A DNA stretch of 64,000 nt from Bacteroidales bacterium. Lineage in GTDB: Bacteria > Bacteroidota > Bacteroidia > Bacteroidales > P3. The stretch lies in the NCBI GenBank assembly GCA_017618625.1, contig JAFZTV010000058.1, forward strand, positions 25,927 through 89,926. Direction: 5' to 3'. Below the pieces are notes generated by a model. That model did not search any database. It saw only the letters and a program-made list of their open reading frames with translations, and was not told where the DNA came from. Of the stretch, positions 7,847 to 19,038 are shown piece by piece. How positions within the stretch are numbered: the first letter of the stretch is position 1; every line of letters begins with the position of its first letter. Made by a program: the position numbers and the translations under genes.

Positions 7847-9346
7847 ATGACCCATTATATCTCAACAGAGGGACTCACCCTCAAAAAGATAGAGGAAATC
7901 ATAGCCAACAAGATGGACATCGCGCTGGGCGAAGATGCGATTGCCAGAATCAATAAATGCCGCGAATACCTCAACACCAAGATGGAGACGCAGAAAGAGC
8001 CCATATACGGTGTTACGACGGGATTCGGATCGCTGTGCAACATCAGCATCAGCAAAGAGGAGCTGAGCCAGTTGCAGAAGAACCTGGTGATGAGCCACGC
8101 CTGCGGAGTAGGCGACGAGGTGCCGAAGGAGATAGTGAAGCTCATGCTGCTGCTGAAGGTGCAGAATTTCAGCTTCGGCTACAGCGGAGTGCAGCTCGAG
8201 ACAGCCCAACGTCTTGTTGACTGCTACAACTGCGACATACTGCCCGTGGTGTATCAGCAGGGTTCGCTGGGCGCCAGCGGCGACCTTTGCCCACTGGCCA
8301 ACCTGATGCTGCCCAGTGTGCTAGGTATGGGCGAAGTGTACTACAAAGGCGTACGCACCGATGTTTCGAACGTCTTTATCGAAAAAGGTTGGAAACCCAT
8401 AACGCTGCAAAGCAAAGAGGGATTGGCACTGCTCAACGGCACCCAGTTCATGAGCGCATACGCGGTGTGGAACCTGCTGAAAGCCCAGCGCCTCAGCAAA
8501 CAGGCCGACATGATACTGGCATTGAGCCTCGACGCCTTCGACGGGCGTATAGAGCCATTCTACGAGTCGCTCCACAAAGTGCGTCCGCACAAAGGGCAGC
8601 TGGAGACAGCCGCAGCAGTGCGCAAATATACCGACGGCAGCGAAATAATAACACGCCACAAAGAGCATGTGCAGGACCCCTACAGCTTCCGCTGCGCCCC
8701 ACAGGTGCATGGAGCTGCAAAAGACACGATACGATATGTAGCCAGCGTGGTGGAGACCGAGATAAACTCGACAACCGACAACCCGATAGTGCTGCCTGAC
8801 GAAGACATGGTTATCAGCGGAGGCCATTTCCACGGCGAACCCCTCGCCATGGTGCTCGACTTCCTGGCAATAGCCGTGGCCGAACTGGGAAGCATCAGCG
8901 AGCGTCGCTGCTACCAGCTCATAGACGCCAAACGCGGCCTGCCGAGTTTCCTCGTGGCCAAGCCCGGACTGAACAGCGGATTCATGATTCCTCAGTATGC
9001 CGCCGCTGCCATTGTGAGCCAGACGAAGCAGTACTGCACGCCGGCCAGCGTTGACAGCATACCGTCGAGCCAGAACCAGGAAGACCTCGTGTCGATGGGC
9101 GCAAACGCAGCCACCAAATGCTACAAGGTTATGGAGAATGTGGAGCGTGTGCTCGCCATAGAGCTTTTCAACGCAGCCCAGGCACTCGACTTCCGCCATC
9201 AAGAGGGACTGAAGAGCAGCCCGTTTATCGAAAACATGGTAGCGGAACTGAGAAAGAGCGTACCGTTTGTGGAAATCGACGAGATAATGTACAAGCACAT
9301 CCACAGCAGTGTAAAATACCTGCAGACGATGGAAAAAAATAGGTAA
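7847..9346 (+). CDS. hutH: Histidine ammonia-lyase
   Basis: The 499-residue protein is full length for HutH/PAL-family lyases. The Ala143-Ser144-Gly145 triad in GASGDLCPLAN forms the MIO electrophile. Other family segments are YGVTTGFGS, SSQNQEDLVSMG and TDNPIV. The enzyme deaminates L-histidine to urocanate, the first step of histidine degradation to glutamate. No hutU, hutI or formiminotransferase gene is adjacent, so the rest of the pathway would have to be elsewhere. A strong terminator follows at 9371-9412. Tyrosine or phenylalanine lyase activity cannot be excluded, but the motifs favour histidine. Confidence 0.92.
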   Translation: MTHYISTEGLTLKKIEEIIANKMDIALGEDAIARINKCREYLNTKMETQKEPIYGVTTGFGSLCNISISKEELSQLQKNLVMSHACGVGDEVPKEIVKLMLLLKVQNFSFGYSGVQLETAQRLVDCYNCDILPVVYQQGSLGASGDLCPLANLMLPSVLGMGEVYYKGVRTDVSNVFIEKGWKPITLQSKEGLALLNGTQFMSAYAVWNLLKAQRLSKQADMILALSLDAFDGRIEPFYESLHKVRPHKGQLETAAAVRKYTDGSEIITRHKEHVQDPYSFRCAPQVHGAAKDTIRYVASVVETEINSTTDNPIVLPDEDMVISGGHFHGEPLAMVLDFLAIAVAELGSISERRCYQLIDAKRGLPSFLVAKPGLNSGFMIPQYAAAAIVSQTKQYCTPASVDSIPSSQNQEDLVSMGANAATKCYKVMENVERVLAIELFNAAQALDFRHQEGLKSSPFIENMVAELRKSVPFVEIDEIMYKHIHSSVKYLQTMEKNR

Positions 9347-9370
9347 TTTGTTGTTTTTTTATGGTTGAAG

Positions 9371-9412
9371 AAACAAGCCGGAGACTCGCGTCTGCCGGCT
9401 TGTTTCGATTTT
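9371..9412. terminator. Strong bidirectional intrinsic terminator
   Basis: A long hairpin (AAACAAGCCGG paired with CCGGCTTGTTT, with an inner AGAC/GTCT extension) is followed by a T-rich run on the plus strand and preceded by A-rich sequence. It separates the convergent hutH and rfbA genes. Confidence 0.85.
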
Positions 9413-9442
9413 TAAGGAGTAGGGTCGAAATGCTGCGGGAGC

Positions 9443-10318
9443 CTAAGACTCGATCATACGCATGAGGTACTGACCGTACTGGTTCTTCAACATGGGTTTG
9501 GCGATTTCGATAATCTTCTCTTTAGATACCCAGCCGTTGCGGTAGGCGATGTCCTCAAGACAGGCAATCTTGAGGCCCTGGCGCTTCTCGATGACTTCGA
9601 CAAAGGTGGAAGCCTCGCTTAGGGAATCATGGGTGCCGGTGTCGAGCCAGGCAAAGCCGCGACCGAGAGTCTGAACCTTGAGCTGGCCGGCAGCGAGGAA
9701 CTCCTGATTGACGGAGGTAATCTCCAGTTCGCCACGAGCACTGGGTTTTATATTCTTGGCCACCTCGACAACACGGTTGGGATAGAAATAGAGGCCCACA
9801 ACGGCGTAGTTGCTCTTGGGATTGGACGGTTTCTCCTCGATGCTAAGGCAGTTGCCCTGCTTGTCGAACTCGGCCACACCGTAACGCTCGGGGTCGGAGA
9901 CCCAATAGCCGAAGACGGTGGCCTTGGCGTTCTGCTCGGCATCCTCAACGGCCTTGCGAAGCATTCCGGTGAAGCCGCTGCCATAGAAGATATTGTCGCC
10001 GAGGACAAGACAGGCGGCATCGCTGCCGATGAACTTCTCGCCAATGATGAAGGCCTGCGCAAGCCCGTCGGGACTGGGCTGCTCGGCATACTCGAAACGA
10101 ACGCCATAGTCAGAGCCGTCGCCCAAGAGACGACGGAAAGCCGGCAGGTCACTGGGAGTAGAGATTATGAGTATGTCACGAATGCCCGCCAGCATCAAAG
10201 CGCTGATAGGGTAATAGACCATCGGCTTGTCGTAGATGGGAAGCAGCTGTTTGCTGACGCCTTTGGTGATTGGGTATAGACGGGTGCCGGAACCTCCGGC
10301 CAGAACGATGCCTTTCAT
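9443..10318 (-). CDS. rfbA: Glucose-1-phosphate thymidylyltransferase
   Basis: This 291-residue nucleotidyltransferase begins with the signature [13 protein letters not shown] and [11 protein letters not shown], and carries GDNIFYG and the [10 protein letters not shown] motif typical of RfbA/RmlA. It converts glucose-1-phosphate and dTTP to dTDP-glucose, the first step towards dTDP-L-rhamnose and related surface sugars. The partner genes rfbB, rfbC and rfbD are not adjacent, so it is a stand-alone copy here. It ends facing hutH. Confidence 0.95.
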   Translation of the reverse strand: MKGIVLAGGSGTRLYPITKGVSKQLLPIYDKPMVYYPISALMLAGIRDILIISTPSDLPAFRRLLGDGSDYGVRFEYAEQPSPDGLAQAFIIGEKFIGSDAACLVLGDNIFYGSGFTGMLRKAVEDAEQNAKATVFGYWVSDPERYGVAEFDKQGNCLSIEEKPSNPKSNYAVVGLYFYPNRVVEVAKNIKPSARGELEITSVNQEFLAAGQLKVQTLGRGFAWLDTGTHDSLSEASTFVEVIEKRQGLKIACLEDIAYRNGWVSKEKIIEIAKPMLKNQYGQYLMRMIES

Positions 10319-10376
10319 AGAGTTGATGTTTATTCGTGGTAAATGGTTATACAGGGCGTATGATTCTTTATAGAGG

Positions 10377-11456
10377 TTATTCTATTCTCACCCTGGGGTC
10401 GATGAGGCCATAGAGGATGTCGGTTATTATGTTGATGACCACCAGCAGGAGGCAGACGAACAGGATACAGCCCATCACTACGGGGAAATCGTATTTTTCA
10501 AGGCCATCCACAATGACGATGCCCATACCCTTCCAGTCGAACACATACTCGACAAAGACGGCTCCCGCCATCAACCCCGCCAGCCATCCCGAAGCAGAGG
10601 TGACGATGGGGTTCAGGGCGTTGCGCAAAGCATGATGAACCACAACTTTCCTGTATGGAAGTCCCTTGGCACGGGCTGTGCGGATGTAGTCCTGCGAAAG
10701 TGCGTCGAGCATGGAATTTTTGGAGAGCTGCGTGAGGGTTGCAAGGGGTCTTATGCCGAGCGTCAAAGCCGGCAGAATCAAGTTTTTCAGGTCGAGATAC
10801 TCGCCAGTGCCGTAGTCATCGACGGTGAAGAGGTTGCCAAACATGTTGAGATGAGTGACTCCGGCCAGCACATAGGCGAAGAACCAGGCAATGAGGATTG
10901 CGGCAAAGAAGGACGGCAACGACATTCCCAGCGTCGAGAGCACCAGCGCTGCCCTGTCTATCCACGAGTCCTTGCGAAGGGCAGACACAACACCGAGGGC
11001 GACTCCGACGATCAATGCGAACGTCATTGCAACCAAAGCTAGCAAGGCTGTCTGAGGGAAGGCCGTGGTGATGACTTCGGACACCTTACGCTTCGACTGG
11101 TAGCTACGCCTCAGGTAGGGCGCCTTCAGCACTACAGATGTGGTTTTGACTTTCAGCAGCGTGGTATAGGGTGCGTATTTGTCGGACGAGAGGTAGAAAT
11201 AGCTGGTAGTGTCGGCATTGTTGTGAAACGAGACCGGAGCCAGATCGTTCAGATAGTTCAAAAACTGCAAGCCGACAGGTTTGTCGCGACCAAGGTCACG
11301 GTTAATCATCTCAATGCTTTCGGCATCGGCACGCTGTCCGAGCATCATTCTGGCCGGATCGCCAGGCAGGATGTTGAACAGGAAGAAGACGAGCGTCACC
11401 ACTCCCAGGATGACCAGGAGACCGTAGAGTAGCCGTTTGAGTGTGTAGTTAAACAA
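10377..11456 (-). CDS. ABC transporter permease, DppB/OppB family
   Basis: The 359-residue membrane protein has the OppB-type N-terminus ([19 protein letters not shown], then LPGDPAR), about six membrane segments and the permease loop with [12 protein letters not shown] for coupling to the ATPase. Such permeases move peptides, nickel or microcin-like compounds across the inner membrane together with a DppC-like subunit, ATPases and a binding protein. None of those partners is next to it. It contains a longer periplasmic insert (about residues 75-135) than E. coli DppB. The substrate is unknown. Confidence 0.88.
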   Translation of the reverse strand: MFNYTLKRLLYGLLVILGVVTLVFFLFNILPGDPARMMLGQRADAESIEMINRDLGRDKPVGLQFLNYLNDLAPVSFHNNADTTSYFYLSSDKYAPYTTLLKVKTTSVVLKAPYLRRSYQSKRKVSEVITTAFPQTALLALVAMTFALIVGVALGVVSALRKDSWIDRAALVLSTLGMSLPSFFAAILIAWFFAYVLAGVTHLNMFGNLFTVDDYGTGEYLDLKNLILPALTLGIRPLATLTQLSKNSMLDALSQDYIRTARAKGLPYRKVVVHHALRNALNPIVTSASGWLAGLMAGAVFVEYVFDWKGMGIVIVDGLEKYDFPVVMGCILFVCLLLVVINIITDILYGLIDPRVRIE

Positions 11457-11549
11457 TGATTGGTGAGGAGTGAAAAGTGAATTGTGATTAGTGAATTGAC
11501 AATTGTGTGTTTGTGTGGAATGTGTTGGGTCGATTTTTGGAGTTGGGGA

Positions 11550-12242
11550 TTAACGGAGGCCTCTTACAGTGGATTTCTTGGCCACGAAGTCTTTAAGGTA
11601 GAACGGTTCGTAGTAGGCGACGTCCTCTCCCCTGCCCTCTTGCAGCAAATTCTCAGCCAAAGGGAGCATCGCTGCCGCCGAGATGCGGAAACCAGCATCA
11701 AACAGGGCATTGGAATGAGCACCCAGCAACGATTCGGTCTTTGCCGCCCCGTCGCCTATAAACACCACCTTGCCACTGTCGAGCCAACGGTCATAGATTC
11801 CCGGTTCGATGATGTCGGCAGATACCGGCTTCACCTCGTCGAGCAAGCTGGTGTAGATTGCGGTGTAGCACTCCATGCGCCGTGCGTCTATCATCGGACA
11901 TACCATGCCGTCATATTCGGGGTGGAGCTGACAGTAGCCGGCCGCCATGTTTTTCAAGGTCGGCACAGCCAGAAGCGGTATCTTCAATCCATAGCACAGT
12001 CCCTTGGCGCCGCTGACGCCTATGCGAAGGCCGGTATAGCTTCCGGGACCGCCGCTGACACACACCGCCGACAGTTCTTCGGGCTTCAAACCAGTCTCTT
12101 CCATCAACTCGCCGATAAAGACATTCATTTTCGAGCTGTGGGCGTTGGGCTCATCGGTTTCCCTTATCGCAGCCACGCGTCCGCCGATGCCAATGGCAAC
12201 CGAGCAGACCGAAGTGGCGGTTTCAATCAAAAGTATATTCAT
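11550..12242 (-). CDS. tsaB: tRNA threonylcarbamoyladenosine biosynthesis protein TsaB
   Basis: The start is the ATG at 12242 (MNILLIETATSVCSVAIG), giving 230 residues; a farther upstream methionine would overlap the preceding gene. The segments GPGSYTGLRIG and AKGLCYGL are diagnostic of TsaB. In the family it is the inactive ASKHA-fold partner of TsaD and helps make t6A at position 37 of ANN-decoding tRNAs. The upstream RsiV-like lipoprotein gene ends 4 bp before this start, suggesting a shared transcript. Confidence 0.93.
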   Translation of the reverse strand: MNILLIETATSVCSVAIGIGGRVAAIRETDEPNAHSSKMNVFIGELMEETGLKPEELSAVCVSGGPGSYTGLRIGVSGAKGLCYGLKIPLLAVPTLKNMAAGYCQLHPEYDGMVCPMIDARRMECYTAIYTSLLDEVKPVSADIIEPGIYDRWLDSGKVVFIGDGAAKTESLLGAHSNALFDAGFRISAAAMLPLAENLLQEGRGEDVAYYEPFYLKDFVAKKSTVRGLR

Positions 12243-12246
12243 CGCC

Positions 12247-13131
12247 TCAGTTCTTGGCAGCCAGCTGTTGGGTTGATTCAAAAAACAATGCGACCTCTGT
12301 GTCGGGAAGCATATAGGGAAGCAGCTCGGAAAGCGGCACCTTTATTGCGACCACGCCGTAACAGTAGGCAGCAATCTCGTAGGGCTGGAAGTAGAAAGTG
12401 AACCCGTCGGGAGAGACCGAGAAGTTGTCGTTAGGCTTCACCGTCTCCACATCGAAAATTTCCATCCCCTCGTAATCCTCGTCATGGGCGATCTTGTCTT
12501 GCAGACATTTATAGAGTATGGCGGCCATGGCCTCGCGCGACTGATTGTCGGCGGCAAAGACATCGTCGAGTTTCAGTCTTTTACCTGTGATGGTGGAAAA
12601 AACGGTGTAGCAGTTGGCGAACATTCCATGCACACCGCCCTGGTAGTCGAAATAGTCGGCCTCGTAAACCAGCAGCGGAGGGTTGTACATATCGACGACG
12701 CCTCTGACAGAGGTCTCCCATTTGTACATATACGACATGCCCTCCGACTCAATCAGTTCCTTGTCCTCTTCATAGTCCGACTCGGTGCTACAAAAGTCGG
12801 TCTTTCGGTCGACTACATATGCCAACACGGCATCCATAGCTTTGTTTTCTTTTGAATACTGGTCGCCCAGCACCTCACAGATTATCTGCTTGCGCAACAG
12901 CCCTGCCATGGGGTTTTCCTTGTCGGCCATCGGGAGGGCAAGACTCACGTCGATACTCAGCGACGGCGCATCGTCGGGATGGTCGTGGAAACCTATGGTG
13001 TCGAATGAGAACAGCGGCAGCTGAGCATCAGCCAAGTCAGTGCCAACAGTAGTGACGCCGGACTGCTGTTTTTTGTGGCATCCAGCCATAAGCAGGCATC
13101 CGGCCAAAAGAATGATAAACGATTTATTCAT
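12247..13131 (-). CDS. Lipoprotein with DUF4163/DUF3298 (RsiV-like) domain
   Basis: The 294-residue product has a lipoprotein signal (MNKSFIILLAGCLLMAGC), so it is probably anchored in a membrane by its cysteine. The remainder resembles the DUF4163 plus DUF3298 pair seen in RsiV: YDYQGG-type segment (YFDYQGGVHGMF), then LKLDDVF, and a C-terminal FYFQPYEIAAYCYG. In Bacillus RsiV this domain binds lysozyme and controls a sigma factor, but no sigma-factor gene is adjacent here. Role unknown. Confidence 0.8.
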   Translation of the reverse strand: MNKSFIILLAGCLLMAGCHKKQQSGVTTVGTDLADAQLPLFSFDTIGFHDHPDDAPSLSIDVSLALPMADKENPMAGLLRKQIICEVLGDQYSKENKAMDAVLAYVVDRKTDFCSTESDYEEDKELIESEGMSYMYKWETSVRGVVDMYNPPLLVYEADYFDYQGGVHGMFANCYTVFSTITGKRLKLDDVFAADNQSREAMAAILYKCLQDKIAHDEDYEGMEIFDVETVKPNDNFSVSPDGFTFYFQPYEIAAYCYGVVAIKVPLSELLPYMLPDTEVALFFESTQQLAAKN

Positions 13132-13170
13132 AACGTCTAATTAATCGAAAAAAGTTTGTAACACAAGCAT

Positions 13171-13830
13171 TCACCTCATGTCGATGACCTCAACCCCTTT
13201 GTTGGCGGCAGCGTCGAACAGGAAGTCCTTGTCGGTACATTTCGCACCGGTCTTCACAGCCGAGACCTGATATATGCCTTCCGACGAGTCGTAGTTGTGT
13301 ATCTCCATCTGCTTGATGTAGCCGTTCTTAGAGTTTATGAGCATACGTATCTTGTAGTAGCTCTTCGACTTACGCGGGGTCAAATCGACAACGGCAGTAC
13401 CGTCGTCCTCTTCCCTGATAAACTTCACCTTGAAGTTGTCGCTGTAGGAGGCCAGCAGAGCCGCCGGGTTCATCAGGTCGTCGCTGCTCTGAGCCAGTGT
13501 GTTGACCGTCACCTCGTTGGCCTGCTTATCCCACTGCCACACACTCTTGCCGTCGCTGTAAAGCGTCTGGTTGCCCATAGTCACCCGGTAGCGGCCCTTG
13601 CTATAGAGCACGTCGGCCTTTTGCCTAGCGGTTTCTTTCTTTTCGCTGTTGCGGTTAATCATGGTCACGGAGAAGCTGACCGCCGATTTCGAAAACACTG
13701 ACGAAGCCTTTTTCAGGACCTTGTTGGCGTTTTCGTCAATGTCGCCCTTGGCGGTGTGGGTTATCTGCGCCGATGCGCCCATAGCAGCAAACAGCATAAA
13801 CATTATTGCGATATATCTTTTCATAGTCAA
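13171..13830 (-). CDS. LolA-like outer-membrane lipoprotein carrier protein
   Basis: The 219-residue exported protein has a signal peptide ending GASAQ and a LolA-like fold pattern: an N-terminal helix with FSKSAVSFSVTM, the KGRYRVTMGNQTLYSDGKSVWQWD strand series and a C-terminal hydrophobic strand set. LolA shuttles lipoproteins through the periplasm from LolCDE to the outer membrane. Two possible starts lie two codons apart (13830 and 13824). It lies 39 bp upstream of the lipoprotein gene at 12247-13131, so co-transcription is plausible. Confidence 0.82.
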   Translation of the reverse strand: MTMKRYIAIMFMLFAAMGASAQITHTAKGDIDENANKVLKKASSVFSKSAVSFSVTMINRNSEKKETARQKADVLYSKGRYRVTMGNQTLYSDGKSVWQWDKQANEVTVNTLAQSSDDLMNPAALLASYSDNFKVKFIREEDDGTAVVDLTPRKSKSYYKIRMLINSKNGYIKQMEIHNYDSSEGIYQVSAVKTGAKCTDKDFLFDAAANKGVEVIDMR

Positions 13831-13892
13831 AAACTGTTAATCATAAATTAGTGCCTTTCGCGGGCTAGTTTCTTGCAGATAGAGAGACGTTC

Positions 13893-14498
13893 TCAATGCA
13901 GGTCAACCCCGATTATGTGCATGAACTCCTCGCGGGTTTTGGGGTCTTTCATGAAAGCTCCGGTGAAGTCGGATGTGGTGGTGACTGAGTTTTGTTTCTG
14001 GACTCCGCGCATGGACATGCACATGTGCTGAGCTTCGATGACCACGGCGACGCCTAGCGGCTGTAGAGTGTTCTGGATGCAGTCTTTGATTTGCTTGGTG
14101 AGGCGTTCCTGAACCTGCAGGCGTCGTGCGTAGGCGTCAACGACGCGTGGTATTTTGCTGAGGCCTACGATTTTGCCGTTAGGGATGTAGGCGACATGCG
14201 CCTTGCCGACGAAGGGTACGAGGTGATGCTCGCAGAGAGAGTAGATTTCGATGTCTTTGACGACGACCATCTGCTTGTAGTCTTCGTCGAACATGGCGGA
14301 ACGGAGTATGTCCTCAGGGTTGAGGTCGTAACCGTTGGTGAAGAAGAGCATGGCTTTGGCGATGCGCTCGGGGGATTTGATGAGGCCTTCGCGGTCGGGG
14401 TCTTCGCCGAGGAGACGTATAATCTCCTTGTAGTGGGCAGAGAGCTGTGCGACGGTATCTTGGTCGTACTGGTCGATTTTCTGGTAGCCGAATTGCAT
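13893..14498 (-). CDS. folE: GTP cyclohydrolase I
   Basis: The 201-residue enzyme carries the zinc and active-site motifs CEHHLVPF and the later HMCMSMRGV, with SKIPRVV and the [12 protein letters not shown] segment between them. It converts GTP to 7,8-dihydroneopterin triphosphate, the entry point for folate and for queuosine precursors. The queuosine genes queC, queD, queE and queF lie in the same window at 46.5-48.7 kb and would use this product. Length is normal for the family. Confidence 0.96.
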   Translation of the reverse strand: MQFGYQKIDQYDQDTVAQLSAHYKEIIRLLGEDPDREGLIKSPERIAKAMLFFTNGYDLNPEDILRSAMFDEDYKQMVVVKDIEIYSLCEHHLVPFVGKAHVAYIPNGKIVGLSKIPRVVDAYARRLQVQERLTKQIKDCIQNTLQPLGVAVVIEAQHMCMSMRGVQKQNSVTTTSDFTGAFMKDPKTREEFMHIIGVDLH

Positions 14499-14557
14499 AT
14501 TAAGATTGCGTTATTGTGATATTGTGTTATTGCGTTTGTGAAGCGTGTGGTGAAGTT

Positions 14558-15796
<1,239 letters not shown>

Positions 15797-15863
15797 GGTT
15801 GAGATTGGATTAATGTGTGAAGTTGTGAATAGAGAATAAACAAACGTATTTGCTTGCAGCTTA

Positions 15864-16016
15864 TCAATTTTTGTTCAAAATAACCAGGGCGGCGATAACG
15901 CCTGGCACCCACCCCACCAAGGTAAGCAGGGTCACTATGAGTATCGAGCCGCACCCTTTGTCAAGCACGGACAACGGGGGAAAAACGATGGCTAAAAGAA
16001 CTCTCCAGAATGACAT
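15864..16016 (-). CDS. YqaE/Pmp3 family small membrane peptide (50 aa)
   Basis: This short gene encodes 50 residues beginning MSFWRVLLAIVFPPLSVL, followed by a DKGCG turn and a second hydrophobic segment with GWVPGVIAALVIL. That is the two-helix UPF0057/PMP3 proteolipid pattern, including the conserved PP in helix one and the GW(V/I)PG motif. Family members sit in the inner membrane and in yeast affect membrane potential; the bacterial role is unclear. It lies 67 bp upstream of rlmI, in the same orientation. Confidence 0.88.
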   Translation of the reverse strand: MSFWRVLLAIVFPPLSVLDKGCGSILIVTLLTLVGWVPGVIAALVILNKN

Positions 16017-16389
16017 GTGGGATTGCGTTAGTGTGTTAATGTGTGTACTGTGACTTGAGACCGGAATGTGGCCGCTAAATAATATAATAGATAAAAAACG
16101 GGTGCAAAAATACTAAAACTGCGGCAATCAACAACAATCCACAGCTATAAATTATCAACCTTGATGTTTTTGTGGGAGTACGTTGACAATGTGCTATTGC
16201 GTTATTGTGTGTGATTGTGTGACCTGTGACCCATGACCTGAAAGTGTCCACCTACCATTTTTTATCGATTGTGCAGGTTCATACTTAACTGCCGCCACTT
16301 AACCTTGAAACTTAGCCCTGCTGGCAGGCGACCGGGCACTATTTGACTGAAAAAGGACAGTTTATTATTGTAAAGGAGAATATTTTTAG
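16017..16389. other. Intergenic region with word-repeat spacers
   Basis: This stretch holds no credible gene. It contains iterated short words (ATTGCGTTATTGTG-like around 16190-16215 and GTGACC-type words around 16218-16245) of the same kinds found in other spacers of this window. The hppA promoter lies at its right end. Confidence 0.5.
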
Positions 16390-16397
16390 TAAATTTG
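16390..16397 (+). promoter_or_regulatory. -7 promoter box for hppA
   Basis: TAAATTTG matches TAnnTTTG and is followed by a GC-rich start region about 43 bp upstream of the hppA ATG. A TTTATTATTG segment upstream is a weak -33 candidate. Confidence 0.65.
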
Positions 16398-16439
16398 CGG
16401 TCGCTTAAAAACATATAGAAATTATCAAATAACTTTATA

Positions 16440-18887
16440 ATGAAGAAATTAGCAACTACACTACTCACGCTGGCGGCACCTGCTTTGGCCTTTGCCAGCG
16501 AAGCTGACCTCCCAATGCCAAACATGCGTGCAGAACAATACAAGGGAGACACAAACATTCTGTACTGGGGTTTTGTGGTGGTCTTGATTGGCCTACTGTT
16601 CGGTTTCTGGCAGTTCAGCAAAGTACGCAAACTGAAAGCTCACAAGTCGATGCTGGAAATCGGCAACGTGATTTTCAAGACCTGCTCGACCTATCTGAAG
16701 CAGCAGGGCAAGTTCCTGGTGCTGCTTTTCGTCTTTATCGGAGCAGCTATTGCCCTCTATTTTGGAGTCCTTGAAGACAAAGGATTCGGCGCCGTAGCGC
16801 TTATCCTCGGGTGGACCGTCATTGGCATACTGGGCAGCTACGGTGTTGCTTGGTTCGGTGTACGTATGAACACCTATGCCAACGCCCGCATGGCTTTCGC
16901 CTCGCTTAGAAGAAAACCCCTCGACCTGCTGAACATCCCCCTACGTGCTGGAATGAGCATCGGCATCGTGCTTATATGCGTCGAGTTGGTTCTTATGCTG
17001 GTCATCCTGCTGCTTATGCCCGAGAACCTGGCTGGCAGCTGCTTCATAGGCTTCGCCATCGGTGAGAGCCTCGGCGCTTCGGCATTGCGTATCGCCGGCG
17101 GTATCTTCACCAAGATCGCCGACATCGGAAGCGACCTTATGAAGGTGGTCTTCAAAATCGGCGAGGACGACCCGCGCAACCCCGGAGTCATAGCCGACTG
17201 CACAGGTGACAACGCCGGTGACTCGATTGGACCCACCGCCGACGGTTTTGAGACCTACGGTGTGACCGGTGTGGCGCTGGTGAGCTTCATCCTGCTGGCC
17301 GTACCCGAACCCTCGATGCAGGTGAAACTGCTGGTGTGGATTTTCGCCATGCGTATCCTCGGCATCATCGCCTCGGTGCTGGCCTACTATATCAACGGCG
17401 CCATCGCCAAAGCCAAGTACAGCAAAGCCGACGACCTCGACTTTGAGCAGCCCTTGACCTCTCTGGTGTGGATCACCTCGATACTGAGCATCATTGGAAC
17501 TTTCTGCGCAAGCTATTTCATCCTGAACAACGCCGACGTGAACGCACTGGTGCCGAACCTGTGGCTGGCACTGAGCATCATCATCAGCTGCGGCACACTG
17601 GGTGCGGCGCTGATACCCGAGTTCACCAAGCTTTTCACCTCGCCCACGTCGAAACATGTGAAAGAGGTGGTGAAAGCCTCTGAACAGGGCGGCGCAAGCT
17701 TGAACATACTGAGCGGCCTTGTGGCCGGCAATATGGGCGGATTCTGGACAGGCATGGTGTTCTTCGTGCTGATGGTCATCGCCTACTTCGCCTCTACGGC
17801 ATTCAACATCGAGCCTGTATTCGGATTATATTACAGTATCTTCGCCTTCGGCCTTGTGGCCTTCGGTATGCTGGGCATGGGTCCTGTGACGATAGCAGTG
17901 GACAGCTACGGTCCTGTGACCGACAACGCCCAGAGCGTCTATGAACTCTCTCTCATCGAAGACGATATCGAGAAGACCACCAAAGAGGTGAAAGACGAGT
18001 TCGGTTTCACGCCCGACTTCGAGAAAGCCAAATACTACCTCGAAGCCAACGACGGAGCGGGCAACACCTTCAAAGCAACCGCCAAGCCCGTGCTTATCGG
18101 AACGGCCGTTGTGGGAGCCACGACTATGATTTTCAGTCTTATCCTAATGCTAGAAAAAACCTTAAGGACTCTTCCTGGTATCGCAGAAGACTTCACCATT
18201 TCGGATGTTCTCAATCTGCTCAACCCCTACAGCATCCTCGGATTCATACTCGGCGGTTGCGTGATATTCTGGTTCACGGGTGCTTCGATGCAAGCTGTGA
18301 CCACCGGTGCCAACCGCGCTGTGGAGTTCATCAAGAACAATATCAAGCTCGACCCGAACGCACCCAAGAAAGCCGACACCGCCAAGAGCCAGGAGGTGGT
18401 GAAGATCTGCACCAACTACGCTCAGCGTGGCATGATAAACATCTTCATCGCCATCTTCTGCTTCGCACTGGCTTTCGCATGCCTGAGCTCGCCCGAGAGC
18501 ATCGGAGGTCAGAACGCCGTGTGCCTGTTTATCGCCTACCTTATCTCGATAGCAGTGTTTGGTTTGTTCCAAGCTGTGTTTATGGCCAACGCCGGCGGCG
18601 CTTGGGACAACGCCAAGAAGGTGGTCGAGGTTGACATGAAAGCCAAAGGCACGCCGCTGCACGACGCATCGGTTGTGGGCGACACCGTGGGCGACCCGTT
18701 CAAAGACACCTCGAGTGTGGCTCTGAACCCCATCATCAAGTTCACCACCCTCTTCGGTGTGCTCGCCATGGAGATAGCCATCAGCGAAGGCTTCCGCGGA
18801 ATGGCTCCGTGGTTCGGCCTAGGCTTCCTGGTGATCGCGCTGGTGTTCGTCTTCCGCTCGTTCTACAAGATGAGAATTGATAAGTAG
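16440..18887 (+). CDS. hppA: Membrane-bound proton/sodium-translocating pyrophosphatase
   Basis: The 815-residue polytopic protein has the family core: GEDDPRNPGVIADCTGDNAGDSIG-type pyrophosphate/Mg site (about residues 240-263), the later GPVTDNAQSVYE and the C-terminal GDTVGDPFKDTSS. It hydrolyses pyrophosphate and pumps cations across the inner membrane. At the position that decides potassium dependence, the sequence is GNTFKA with lysine at residue 545; in characterised enzymes lysine there goes with potassium-independent, proton-pumping forms and alanine with potassium-dependent ones. A periplasmic signal-like N-terminus and internal loops make it larger than the roughly 700-residue plant and bacterial types. 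A second, 3'-only copy lies at 31301-31513. Confidence 0.96.
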   Translation: MKKLATTLLTLAAPALAFASEADLPMPNMRAEQYKGDTNILYWGFVVVLIGLLFGFWQFSKVRKLKAHKSMLEIGNVIFKTCSTYLKQQGKFLVLLFVFIGAAIALYFGVLEDKGFGAVALILGWTVIGILGSYGVAWFGVRMNTYANARMAFASLRRKPLDLLNIPLRAGMSIGIVLICVELVLMLVILLLMPENLAGSCFIGFAIGESLGASALRIAGGIFTKIADIGSDLMKVVFKIGEDDPRNPGVIADCTGDNAGDSIGPTADGFETYGVTGVALVSFILLAVPEPSMQVKLLVWIFAMRILGIIASVLAYYINGAIAKAKYSKADDLDFEQPLTSLVWITSILSIIGTFCASYFILNNADVNALVPNLWLALSIIISCGTLGAALIPEFTKLFTSPTSKHVKEVVKASEQGGASLNILSGLVAGNMGGFWTGMVFFVLMVIAYFASTAFNIEPVFGLYYSIFAFGLVAFGMLGMGPVTIAVDSYGPVTDNAQSVYELSLIEDDIEKTTKEVKDEFGFTPDFEKAKYYLEANDGAGNTFKATAKPVLIGTAVVGATTMIFSLILMLEKTLRTLPGIAEDFTISDVLNLLNPYSILGFILGGCVIFWFTGASMQAVTTGANRAVEFIKNNIKLDPNAPKKADTAKSQEVVKICTNYAQRGMINIFIAIFCFALAFACLSSPESIGGQNAVCLFIAYLISIAVFGLFQAVFMANAGGAWDNAKKVVEVDMKAKGTPLHDASVVGDTVGDPFKDTSSVALNPIIKFTTLFGVLAMEIAISEGFRGMAPWFGLGFLVIALVFVFRSFYKMRIDK

Positions 18888-18920
18888 TCAGTGGTCAGCG
18901 AACTGGCCTCTGTAATAAAG

Positions 18921-18955
18921 AAAAGCCGCCGCAGATTGCGACGGCTTTTTTCGTT
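18921..18955 (+). terminator. Intrinsic terminator downstream of hppA
   Basis: AAAAGCCG pairs with CGGCTTTT around a partly paired inner segment, followed by a T run, 34 bp after the hppA stop. It separates hppA from the convergent CcsBA operon. Confidence 0.85.
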
Positions 18956-19038
18956 GTCGTTTGTTCCAGCGACAGCCGTTAAACAAAGTGTTGACGCTAA
19001 GCTATATAAAAGCCGTGGTCGAGCGTAGCGAGCTGGCA

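Noticed and set aside
8321..9304. Minus-strand 327-residue ORF antisense to hutH
   Set aside because: It lacks family motifs and overlaps a complete, motif-bearing hutH.
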